Shown here in pieces: positions 13,790 through 24,900 of a stretch of DNA of 64,000 nt. Origin of the DNA: Eutreptiella sp. 'Long Island Sound 2002' (Eukaryota; Euglenozoa; Euglenophyceae; Eutreptiales; Eutreptiaceae); NCBI GenBank assembly GCA_964036045.1, contig OZ038392.1:36221330-36285329 (forward strand), read 5' to 3'. The notes under the pieces are model-generated. The model searched no databases, was not told the origin of the DNA, and saw nothing but the letters and a program-made list of their open reading frames with translations. Within the stretch, counting starts at the first letter, position 1, and every line of letters starts with the position of its first letter. Both the position numbers and the translations under genes were made by a program.

Positions 13790-14180
13790 TTCATCAAACA
13801 GTATTCAGCTTTCTGTATTTCAGCTGGTGGCCCTACAGGGCTTCGCCACAAGGTGTTCTACTCAGCTTTTGGCCAATGGTCTACGGAGCTTCACAAACAT
13901 TTCTACTCGTGCATTCGGCTGATAGTGTGCGGACCTTCACCAAAAAATGTTCCACTAATGCATCTCGGTTGATGGTCCACACTCCTTCACCACACACTCT
14001 TCTACTTGTGCATTTTGACTGATGGTCTACAGGGCTTCACCACACAATGTTCTACTGCTGAATTTTGGCTCATGGTCTGTGAGGCTTCACCTAAAACGCT
14101 TCGACTAGGGCATTTCCGCTCATCGTCTATGGGGATTCACCACTCAGAGTTCCACTTATGCATTCCGTCTTTCCGTCATT
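13790..14180. repeat. Minisatellite, ~49-50 bp unit
   Basis: Five to seven diverged copies with the pattern TTCTACT..TGCATT..GGCTGATGGTCTAC..GGCTTCACCA. Unit starts fall near 13901, 13949, 14000, 14050 and 14100. No coding signature. Confidence 0.75.
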
Positions 14181-14521
14181 CCGTCACAAAGGTAGTGCTT
14201 CACTCGGCAGCTGTAGACCAGCTGCCGAAATGCATATGTGTCGCCCTCCCTCCCACTCCCACCTCCACTGTCGCCACCACTCCCAAACGCTACATGCCCA
14301 AACCAACTTCAGTCCCACTGCAAATATCCAATGCCCTTAATGCATGAAAACATCTCACGAAAACGGTTTGCTGAAATCTTCTTGTGCAGTCAGTGCATTC
14401 GACACAATGCTTCGGATGCAAGTCGCTGAACAATCCATGAGTTAACACAAGCAAATCAGAAGTGGCAACGACATTCTAGGTCCACCAGAAGGCTTCAACT
14501 TCACCTCAAAAAGCGAGGTGT

Positions 14522-14901
14522 TCAGGAGAGATGAAGTGACGGGGTGACACCAGTGCCCTCTCCTTCCAGGGGATTTGGGGCTGAATTCCCACTAGAGGTT
14601 ATCCAGAGTATGGTCCAGTTGTGGATAGGAATCGCTTTCAGGCAGCTTGCAGCCGCCTCACACCTTTGAGGCAATTCACTGACCGCAACATGTGTGACAA
14701 CCAAGCCGAAGGCCTCCAAAAGGTTGCAAAAAACGGCATTGTCCTCCCGTCGGGCTTGGCAGGCTACGAAGACTGTGGCACCAATGTGCATATGCCTCTG
14801 GATGGTAGCCGCAAGAGGTTTGTAGAGTTGGGGCAAGTACACGACGTCTGATGCCACAATGTAGTCATAAGGAGCTCCCGGCGGCAGCTCCGGAACATCA
14901 C
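14522..14901 (-). CDS. METTL21-type protein methyltransferase, 3' terminal exon
   Basis: This is the C-terminal half of a seven-beta-strand S-adenosylmethionine-dependent methyltransferase of the Methyltransf_16 (METTL21/VCP-KMT) group, which methylates lysines on proteins. The frame reads YDYIVASDVVY then LPQLYKPLAATI, the post-II motif of the family ([AG]SDVVY), and ends at a stop at 14522. An acceptor (pyrimidine-rich, TTTGTGTCTCAG on the minus strand) precedes 14901 and fixes entry phase 1. It pairs with the exon at 19310-19645 on the same strand, which carries the SAM-binding half. The donor phase there is 0, so one short exon carrying the usual LDWG segment must lie between them; I could not place it. 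Confidence 0.7.
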
Positions 14902-17900
14902 CTGAGACACAAAGTTTGTGGATAACAACACATCGCTGTGCATGCAACTGATCTTCTGAATACACGTTTTCATTTTGTCGGTCTCATCCCCCTGGTTTGG
15001 GGAATGGAGATGAGGGGAAGGGGATGCTATACTCTGGGAGAATGCCAATCCGCAAGCCAAGGATTCCTGCAACTCCCTCATGTCACAACTGCCAGTATCC
15101 CTGCCTCTCTTCTGTCCCTGATATGGATAGAGTCTGGGATCAAAATAGCCTAGTGCCCTCCCTATCATGGTCTTCCCCCACTGAAGGTTCCCATCAAGGC
15201 ACAGCCAGTCCATTCGAATTCATAGGTGAAAACACAAGATCTGTGCATGTACAAGGTATGGTGGATACATCGCACAGCCCAAAGGAAATCAGACATTTGT
15301 GATTGTATGTGGGAACGGACAAGGCCTCATGGGGTACCGGGTTCTTCTACTGGATCTACCACACAGATGGCTCAGGGGGCTACTTTCTATGAATGCCCCC
15401 CTTCAACCAGGGACATGGGATTGATCTGTTACCTTCACCTCCTACAAAGCCACAAAGTACTAGGACAGGGAGGTAGAATGCCAAGCGGGGCTGGCATTGT
15501 GCAAGTGCTGCCTCTTCAACCTGAAGCACACGGCATGTGACCCACCATAAACTTCACCAACCCCAAGGAATCTGCGACCAGAGAGACCACATCACCCGCT
15601 GGCCAGCCTGATCTGTGGCATCTGCTATTCGAGGGCAAGAGGGAGGAAGATAGCGCAACCCATGGAACTTTAGGGAAGTTTGCTGCAGGGCAGCTTGATG
15701 CACAACTTGGCACTCGGTGATGCAATTAACTGCGATGAAGATTGCGATGGCAAGTGCAACTGGAGCCAAATGTGTGGCAGCCTACCTGACTTGTTTGTGA
15801 CCCCATCTGAAGGGACTCCGTGGGCTGGACCTCTGGTCATTGGGGACATTTGACGCAATGTGTGCGCAGCATGGAAGCTAAAGTGCCATCACTTTCAGGG
15901 GGTTTTGCTTCTCCACCCCATTTGAAATACTAGAGCCAATGCAGGTTCCACATGCAGTGTTGTACGTTCCCTACCTATGAGAACACTTTGTGTAGTTACA
16001 TTGCTCCTCTCCAGCTGATACCACATCACACGTGGTGCAGCCAACAGTAAATCCGAAATGAAGTTTTCATGGTGTGGGCTATGTTTGAAAAATCCGCATG
16101 GACTGATGGCGCGTTAATGCCCTTCCGGTGCACAGTTAACAAAGGGTGCAATAACGAAGCTGATGAAGGGTGTGACGCGATGAGGCACAGCTGGGACCTA
16201 ATTACCAACACACCGTAATTCAAGTTTCCTCTGCAACATGCCTCATCACTATCAGACTGCATGTCCACATCCCGCTTTGTTGCATTGTTTCATGCATTAA
16301 ACCCCTGTTGTTTGCGCATCACTGCTGAATTCTATCTTCATCTTTTGGGCTTTACAAGAACAAACTGAAGAACCGAATAAAAAAATGTTTCTATGAGATT
16401 AATAAGCGTGATTTTGAACTTTTTTGTTGATGTTGACAGGCACCTGAAAATGATTTTCCTACTAGTTTCTATTTGCACCCCCCCCCACACTGGACCCCTC
16501 AATGGGTGGGCATGTGCACTGTGCACACCTTTAAACTGCCCCATGTCCCCTGAGCATGAAAACAGCCTGAGCAGGGTCTCCAAAGTAAAAGAGTAATGTG
16601 GCTGCTTCACCATGCATGATGGGCAAATACACCACAAAGCCAGCAAGCCAGAAAAAGCGGTGGCACCAGCGGCCAAGCGGCAAAGACCACGAGAACAACC
16701 CTTGGAGGGTGAGCAACAAAGCTCAGTCAGCAAGGGACCTCGGGCAAATGCCCAAGTGCAGGCGGCGCAGGCAGCAATGGCAGCTAGGCACAGTTCCGCA
16801 GCGACTGAAGTAATGTAAGCCCCATGCCAAAGGAGCCTCTTGCCAAGGCGAAGGGACGGGCACATGGACACAATTTTGCTGGAGCCCATTTCATCCACCG
16901 GGACATGACTGAAGCACCTGTAATGCGAACCTAATCCTGATGACCCATGCTTATGTGTGGCCTCTGTTGCAGCAGTGCCTCACTCCTCTACACTGCCTCG
17001 CACACATGTTGGCTGCACAGCCAAGTCTACTGCAAGCCAATGTTCAAGGAACAGACCTGTCACGCATCTAGGGGAGTGCCCATGGTCTCTAGCTGGTTCC
17101 TCGTTGCCCGTACTCCCAGTGGTTCCTGGAGGGTATTGGTTCAACATAAAACTCTTGCAAAGCAGTGCACTATGTGCGGAGTGCCTTTCGCTGGGATTCG
17201 CCTGCTGGTTGACTGCTTCTTCCCTGCACTATCTGTCTGGGCTCCCGTGTCCTCATGTTGCCTGCACCCGCTGCAGCCAGGGCTGCCCTGGAATTCTATT
17301 GGGCTGCCAATTGATGCCCATTTTAGGCTGTAGACACTGGGGATGTTTCTGCACCACATGTGGCCTCTCAAATAGGGGTCGCCCGTTCATTCCCACGAGT
17401 ACTCTTGTCCCAACAGGAACCAGAGAGAAGCACCCATTGGTTGCAGGTTCTGGGAGTACCATTCCCCTACTGTTGCACAAGAGAGTAAGTGCCAGCTTGA
17501 GCACCTTGCCTTTTTCTTGGAGCGGCATCTGGTGCATTGTGTACTTCCCCAACGGAGCTGGCAACACGAACCTCCTCGGAAAAGCCTCAAAGCCCAAACT
17601 ACCTCTATGACCTGGTCCCGTGAACACCCAAGCCGTCGCTAAGGGCGTCGATGTCAACTCCAAAGTGGACAGCCATGCTAGAGACATGAAATTGGAGCCC
17701 CATTTACATAGCCTAGGAAGGCAGCCTACAGGTGGCACTGCCACCAGTACCATAGCAACGCCAAAAAAGTGGAAACATTCCCGTGTTTCCCGGTTGGAAC
17801 ATTGCAGGTGACGTTGGCACTAGTTGCAATAGACACTGAGGACTTTGCTTGCTCATTGGGTTTGACTCTACATGAATGTTGCACCTCGTGTGCCCATTGT

Positions 17901-19309
17901 CTACCCATCTCCGGCAACTGTGCGTGCTGCTCAAGCTACCTGATGTGCTCCTCCTTTGGTAGATATTGTTCCACCCAATTGCATAGCAGCTGCATCAACT
18001 ATTCACATTTCATCCTCCAATGTGCATTCTACCCCATGCCACTGGTGCAGACCATGGTCATGGTTTTAGGCCGCACAACCTTAGGCACATGGGCCATTCC
18101 TATAGCAACCCCAGGCACGGGCCACAAACCAACACTATGACTCCTATCACGAAGGGGTTCCATGCAAACAATCGAGCAGAGCAATGCAAGCGAAGGCACT
18201 ACAACTGCAAAAAGGGCAGAACCCGCCAAGGGCTCGCCATCCCAAAACCTGCATAGTGTACACGGGCCTTCGGTTTTCGCTGACCCTAGTCTATGTTACA
18301 TCCCTCACTTCCGCAGCATATGGTCCTTATCAGAAAGTGTTTCTATCCTACGGTATGGGCAGTTTGGGGTTGGCCTAAGGTTATGCTAGTGTGCCCTATG
18401 CACCATCCATGTGGCTTTTGCCAGCACTTTGTGCTGCTCCCTGTGCTCTAGTCCAACAAGGTAAGGTAAACCCCCGGTGGACCTTTGCCCCTTTTCCTTC
18501 AAACATGGATTGTTATCGCATGAAGGCAATGATCAAGAAGGTCAAGGAAGGCATGTAGCCATCCGCACCTTGGGTCGCGTCGGCTAGGTGTGCAAGCAAG
18601 TCCAAGGCAAGGACCAAGCCCTTATCCCGGTTCTACAGGCCTTCAGCCTTTATCAATTGGGGCCTAGGCGTCAAGTGAACGGGGGCGACAACTCCGTTTG
18701 CGCAGCCACTCCCGTCCTTGCATACCTCACCTATGCTTGAGCACATGGAACCAATGATGCGGCCAGCAGATGTGGCACATCCAACTACGTGGGGAGCCCT
18801 ACTTCCGTCCCAGGCGGATGGAGAGGTTCGAAATGATGGAAGGGTTAAATGAGGACGACTCCATCTTTTTGGCCTGTGCCCGAAAGATCGGGAGAACATG
18901 GAAACACACTGGCACACACTGAAAGGGCGCTGCAAACACTCTGCAAGAAAAATGTCGCCAATTCGTTGGGGAATTGAAGGCCGAACAACTCGCCAAATCA
19001 CATTGACCATCGTCCACTTTTGCCACTTATAGGCCATTGGGGGTTACGACTTTTAGCAAGCACAATAGGCACCAACTCCTCGGCTAAAATCAATTGATCA
19101 AGTTCAAACTGCCGCACTTTGCTCGCATGCGAGGACCGACCATCAGCACAAGGACTCCGCCACAAATAATGTCGCTCAGGGGCAATGGGTCTCGCTAAGG
19201 GATCTACAATGAATGAACCCTAGCTCAACCCCCCATCTAGCCGACCCGTGAATGCGCACATGCACACACACAGCATACCCCACACATATGGCACGGCCAC
19301 CGGCCTCAC
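14902..19309 (-). other. Intronic interval of the methyltransferase gene
   Basis: About 4.4 kb between the two recognised exons. It should hide one small exon (entry phase 0, exit phase 1). Other open frames, including a lysine/arginine-rich plus-strand one at 16612-16818, lack supporting motifs. Confidence 0.45.
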
Positions 19310-19645
19310 CAATATTTCAGGCCCTCCGGCCGATGGGAAGTTAAGATCGATGTTGCGTGAAGTGAGCGACACGATGTCCGGCAGATCCGTGAGGACAACC
19401 TCGGCCCCATGCAAGGCTAGTGCAAGCCCCACCAACCCTGGTCCAGCCCCGAGCTCCAAAACTCGCCGCCCATTCCATGTGTCGCGGTTTCGAAGGAGGA
19501 ATTCTGCCAAAAGCTGCGCGGCAGGCCACGCAACACGCCCCACATGGGCGACATTTTGGCGGCATGGCTTGCCAGAAGCGGATGGAGGCAGCGGACCTTG
19601 CTCAAACTGGAGTGTGTGGCTACCAACTTTCACGGACCTAATCGG
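19310..19645 (-). CDS. METTL21-type protein methyltransferase, SAM-binding exon
   Basis: The exon encodes the N-terminal half of the Rossmann-fold methyltransferase. Visible in order: HVGRVAWPAAQLLAEFLL (the family's G..WPAA..L helix before motif I), RRVLELGAGPGLVGLALAL (motif I, the SAM-binding ELGAGPGLVG loop), VVLTDLPDIV (motif post-I, the acidic D..D that contacts SAM), then SRNIDLN. The minus-strand donor is TTG|GTGAGG at 19310, phase 0, and a likely acceptor CCCAACTTCAG precedes 19645. The first exon with the start codon, upstream of 19645, is not resolved. The catalytic and cofactor motifs are intact, so the gene is probably functional. Substrate unknown; METTL21 relatives methylate chaperones, VCP or elongation factors. 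Confidence 0.75.
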
Positions 19646-20223
19646 CTGAAGTTGGGAAGAGGTGGGGCTCCAACTGCACATAAAACGAAATGGGCCAAGG
19701 CACCTTGGAGGGCCATACAAGTAGTCTAAGTGTGGAAGGGGATATGGGCTGCCCCAACTACTGTGTTGCAGTCAATCTTGGCGAGCAGGCAAAGCATAGG
19801 CACTAAAGTGACACCGATAGGTGGTAGAGTCCGAGTAGGAGGGATGCCCACAAAACCTTGAAGCGTCACGGCAACTTGCTGTGTGCCACTGGCCCCCCAA
19901 AACTATAGACACGGGTCTTATACTTTTTTGACCCGAAGGGCCTTATCAAGTGGTCTTTTGAAAGTGGGTCTTTTTTTCTATCCGGAGCTATCATGAGTGA
20001 ATCCCATGGACACATTCAAGCGATGAAGAAGGTTTGGAAGAAGAGGCTCAAATCCATGTGATATTTGTAGATTACATGGTTCAAAAGGGTGTCCTTCTGG
20101 GCGATGTACTATGAAGGCTGTAAGAGTCAAACCACACCGCAAGCAAAAGTCCCGAGTGATGCATCATAGGCTACAAAGCGCAACAAACAGTGCTGGAGGG
20201 TTCTTCAGGTCTCGATGCACATA
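19646..20223. other. Upstream region of the methyltransferase gene
   Basis: Should contain the missing first exon of the minus-strand methyltransferase; none could be chosen with confidence. No other feature seen. Confidence 0.35.
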
Positions 20224-20425
20224 CACATCATGATATTTGAATTCTATGGACACTTGGGGACACTTCGGACGATGGCTTTGATTAAGCGTAACTATGTGTG
20301 TTCTCATCTTCGACACTGTCAAGCGGTACATCATTTGCTATGATGTATGCCAGGCCACCAAGACATGGAACACATCCATGTCGACACACCCTATTCAAGG
20401 AGGAAATCGGATGAGGAGGAGGTTC
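20224..20425 (+). pseudogene. Relic of a Ty3/gypsy-type integrase zinc-binding domain
   Basis: The first frame gives H-IMIFEFY-GHLG..RTMALIKRNYV, matching the H...GH.G..KT..LI...Y start of the H2C2 integrase domain. The match continues in a different frame from about 20300: VKRYIICYDVCQATKTW, which carries the C..CQ..K end of the same domain. So the HHCC ligands are spread over two frames joined by a frameshift. No reverse transcriptase or LTR could be recognised near it; it is a short decayed fragment. Confidence 0.55.
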
Positions 20426-21189
20426 ACTGTGAAACACTGTTATAGTGCTTGGTTGGGGCATCAAGCAACAACAGCTTGTGTGCACGTGAGCAGCAACGAT
20501 GGCACGCATCGACAAGATGGGGAACCCCCACGGTAGTCATGCATTAGCAATGGCTGTCCGAGAATGGTGGTTCCTGCAGTCATTGAGCACCCGTAGGCCC
20601 GACAAGCTACGGTCCACGTCCATCCTCATCCCTCGAGTCAAGTCTTATCTGCAGTACCTTTGCGCGTGTGCGCATTGCCATCTGTCTATTCCTGTGTGAT
20701 ACTCTGGTCTCGCACGCATAGAGGTTTACTCAAATGAACGACAACACGGACCGGGTGTGAGAGTTGGGGAGCCCGTTCATGAAGTCACCGTGACGAAGCC
20801 CCAACCGCTAACTTCATGACTTTGGGGGTTGCATGCAAGGCTAATTTGCCTTACCCCACGGGCACATATCTCGACTTGCTCTCTAGTTAGTCCTTCCATG
20901 GTCACCAACTGCGGAACGAAGTTCAAGCTATATTAGTATGCGTGCACATATGCCATGGTACAATGCCTTCTCTTACATTGACTCAAACACGTGCCGCACT
21001 GCTTGGAGCCATCGGGGTGGTGTGGCCCAACACCCACCAAGGTAGCATGGCGTGTTTAGCGAGTCATACGTGCGGGTCCTTTGGATGCCTTGTTGAAGAG
21101 GCTTAGTAGCTGTCTAGTGTGCGTCCGGTGCGGTGCGCATTCTGGTGCCCATTTGACAAATCGCCTATGACAGCAAGCCGTTCACTTAG
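20426..21189. other. Intergenic, no feature recognised
   Basis: Lies between the integrase relic and the inverted repeats upstream of the helicase. It may contain further retroelement debris, but no motif was seen. Confidence 0.35.
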
Positions 21190-21453
21190 GTAGGGAAGTA
21201 CTTCGAAGTACTTTACCACGTGACTGCCTAGGATTCACCCCATTATCAGAGGGAATAGGGTTAGGGTTACTAACCATAACTCGCCAACCCTGTCACAATG
21301 AATATTGTCTGCAGATCCTAAAAACAGCCTGATTCCAGGAGGGTTAACTCGCCGCCGGGAACCCAGCGCGGCGAGTTAACCCTCCTGGAATCAGGCTGCT
21401 TTTTAGGATCTGCGCACACTGTTCTGCGGCACTTCGAAGTACTTTCCTACCAT
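21190..21453. repeat. Nested inverted repeats (MITE-like)
   Basis: Outer arms of about 21 bp (21190-21211 and 21431-21453) are inverted copies containing GGTAGG-AAGTACTTCGAAGT, itself partly palindromic. They enclose an inner hairpin at 21311-21413. The structure suggests a small non-autonomous inverted-repeat element of about 264 bp. No clear target-site duplication was confirmed by eye. Confidence 0.6.
21311..21413. repeat. 103-bp near-perfect hairpin
   Basis: Left arm 21311-21355 (45 nt) and right arm 21368-21413 (46 nt) are inverted complements differing by a single inserted C. The loop is 12 nt (21356-21367). The arms begin GCAGATCCTAAAAACAGCC. It lies about 330 bp upstream of the helicase start codon. 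Confidence 0.9.
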
Positions 21454-21744
21454 GGATAATCCCCTACCAGTGAACTCAGTGCCCGTATGACTCTCCCTGA
21501 GCACAGTGGGCTCCGCGACACTTAGAGAGTGCGAGCATGCGCTGTTCAGGCCGCTGGGGTTATTGTTTTTTTTACTGTACTTATTTTTTGTAGACTTACT
21601 TACAATGTTTACTTTCCGCAGTGAAAAAATACCGCCTTTTCTGATCTTCCGAAATTTCAATATTCCAATCATTTACCCCGTCCTGAGTTCCTATTTCACG
21701 TTGGAATAGTGCGAGCCGAATCTCTGCTATTTCAAGATCCCAGT

Positions 21745-21908
21745 ATGGAAGCTGGATTTTCTTTGAAGAAAGCTGACTGGAAGGACTATGGGTTGGACGA
21801 GAGAATTGTGCAAGGGATAGCAGCACTGCACTTCTCGAAGCCCACGGCTGTTCAGGCCGCTTGCATTCCTTTGGCTCTCAAAGGAAAGGACCTTTTGGCT
21901 CGCGCAAA
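21745..21908 (+). CDS. DBP9: DBP9 exon 1: start and Q motif
   Basis: ATG at 21745 starts MEAGFSLKKADWKDYGLD; the family's upstream aromatic F and the Q motif KPTAVQ..CIPLALKGKDLLARA follow. The donor AA|GTGTGT leaves phase 2, completed by C from exon 2 to give Asn before TGTGKT, where relatives usually have Lys or Arg. Confidence 0.9.
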
Positions 21909-24900
21909 GTGTGTTGAATGTGCCAAGCATCTATTGCGAACTGTTGACTGCATTCACTGTGAGATGTGAAGTTTTGTGTTTTCATTGCTCCCTTCTGCAA
22001 CTCCGTCACAACACCTTTCTTCGTCTGCAGCACTGGAACAGGGAAGACGGCTGCGTATTCTCTGCCCATCTTGCAGAAAATTATCAAGGATAAAAAGGTA
22101 TTCGAACCTTGCAAGTGCCCATTCACGCCTCCTTGTTGCAGATGCAAATAAATAGAGGGCGGGAATTTTCGAAAATCCCACGCAAAGAATCTGTGTACCG
22201 CGTTGGCCTTTGTACTCTGTGGTCCGTGCTCACGGTTCTGGGCACTCATCCCCAGCCAGTCTGCAACAAGCCGAGCACATCACGCAATGCTCCGGAAATC
22301 GGGGTCCACGGTCTCTTTCTACACTGTTTAGGTCTTAAATGTTCCCCATATTCGCGCTGTCATTCTGGTTCCAACACGTGACCTGAGCTCACAAGTGGAA
22401 GAAATGATCAAACGGTTCACCAAATTCTTGAGGAAAGATGTGACGTGCTTCAATATCCTGTCGGAAGATAGAATCGCAGCTCGCCTGTATGTCACCACAC
22501 GTCCTTGAATTTTGCCAAGTCAACCCATTATCCTCCGTGTAGCGCTGGTGTCCCCACGAATGCAGTTTGCTCAACGTGAACCCGATGAAAAACTCTTGTA
22601 TGTCACCGTTCCTGCTTGTGCAGACCTATGCTCAAGGCCAAGCCCGACATTGTTATTACGACCCCATCCGCCTTGTTCCAGCACTTGTCCTCCCGAACCA
22701 TTGACATCTCCCAGCTTTCATCTCTAGTTGTTGACGAGGTTGCTCTGCCGTGAAGTCGTGTGCAGGCTCGATCAATGGGAAACATTATGCAGGACGCATC
22801 CTTGACTTGTTCATGACCGTTGTGGTTGGTGGAAAACCCATGAGCAGTCTAAGCAAGGAAACGTTTGACGTGTCTGTTATGGTCATGCCTCCTGGAACTT
22901 CTCCCTGCTTGTTCTTTGCAGGCTGATCTTGTGTTAGCAGGAAGCAACCAAGTCACATCCATCCGAGGATACATTCCCCAAAATTGCCAAACCTACATGA
23001 TGTCTGCGACCCTGTCCGAGGTGTGCTCAAATTTCTACGTTAGAGCTCGAAATGCTGCAAGGGTTCTTCTCCACCCCACGCACAGGAAAACATTGTTGTG
23101 CACCTACAAGCAGGGGTAGGGCTGGGAGAAATTAACGATTGTAGCTGAAGGCAACATGCTGGCACACTCACGTGTTGGTGCCAGGTGGGATGTGCGCTAT
23201 GGCACGCCAAAGGGTGTGGGGGGGATAGTCCCTTGGATGATCCAGCCCAGGGGGGCAGCAATGTGAGGTCCCAAAAGAGACACGAGGTTTCGGGCACCAC
23301 CGTATACTGGCCCTAAATCAGCCTCATTTCGATGCACAATCCAATCACACCGAACCCGGGTTGTGGGTTGTAGGATGGAAACTGTGGGCGCTGCTGCACA
23401 GGCGGTTGGGAGAGTGGGTTGCCATAAAGGCTCCGTAAATGTGGCGGTTGGTACTTCCGGGTGGGCGCGGTTTTCGGGAGGGAATTGTCTGCATTGTTCG
23501 TCGACAAAAAATATTTTTGGTCCACTTGGGGGGGGGGGGGGTTCCACAAAAGCAATTCGGTGGGTGTGATTTTATTCGCCGCATGCGCAAGAGTTGTAGT
23601 TCCTGTCTGCTTCAAGGTGTGCACCCGATGGTGCTCTCACCTCACTCTCGAGCCTGGGCAATCGCAAAATTGCAGTCTGCCAGCCCTGTTGGCGAAGCAC
23701 AGCGTCCCTCCACACACTGGAATTCATGGTGCATTTTGATGCGTCCTAGCAACACGGGACATGTTTGGCCGGCATGTGCAACACAACCCTGTCTGTGCAC
23801 AACTCATCAAAATGGTATCAGTCGTCTGACATCAAATCGGTGTTGTGAGGGGCAGAAGAATTCGAAAGAACTTATGATTTTCGCAGGCCAACCGCGTGGG
23901 CTGGCTGTGACCGTCAATCAACCAGGACTGGACTCATTCCATGCGCATTTCTCAGCCAAACATGAAATGGTGATGAAATGGGTCAAAGGAAGTACACCCT
24001 GCTATGTTTATTTGGACCCAACGGCACGATTCCCACAGATGCAACCACTTCATGTTGGGAGGGGTGACATGCACCATGTGGGGGTGGGTTTTCCGATAAG
24101 TGGCATGGGTGCATTGCTGGACCTCGTGCCCTAATTGGTACTGTGCTGCAAAAAGCGAGACTTTTCACAACATTTTGGCGGGTTAAGGGGTGGTGAAATG
24201 GAATTGGAATCATTCTAGACCTGAAATGCTACTCAAGACGTGACTCTCTGTGCCTAATTACTCCACAAGAAGCGCCGTATTATTATTATTTCGCACAAGA
24301 CACGAGAGAAGCTGGCCCCCTAGGGTCAGGTATGTGCTAATCACACAAAGTTTGCTTGCGTTCTGACCCACTGGTCTCTTCTCATGTTATCGCTTTCGCT
24401 CAAATATGCATCAATACAAGTCGGATTTGACATTCGGGAGCACCAGTGCAGCCGACCACCAATCTTCTGCGGCGGTAAGCCCTTACACCTGGACCCAAGT
24501 GCAATCACAGCTTTAATTCTCAGCATGAAGGCCATCTGGTTTTCTTGGCGTTTTCTTTGCAAATTTGCAATATTCCTTGACACCAATTGCAAGACAGACC
24601 GCATGGGAATTTCAGATTCGTCGTCAAGCATAGAAGCATTCATTTGCCATCATTTGGCTTCTGTGGTTTATGTATCCAATCTGGCAGGTCACCAGTGAGG
24701 CAATGGGGCAGCCACATCCCCACCGATCCTCTCTGCGTCCGGTGTAAGAGTTTTCGGGATTTAAGTCACTTTTTATTGGTTGCCTGGGGAAATTGTCGGG
24801 AGTTGCGCCTCCTGACGCATTTTTGAATGTTCGGCCTGAAAAAACCATTGTGATATCAAATTTTCAGTGAACGGTGCCAAGTGGTATGCATGTGTGTCAC

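Noticed and set aside
16612-16818. Lys/Ala/Gln-rich 68-codon frame as an exon
   Set aside because: Low complexity only; no splice partner or family.
23439-24134. 231-codon frame in intron 5
   Set aside because: Runs through a dispersed repeat and a G run; no motif.
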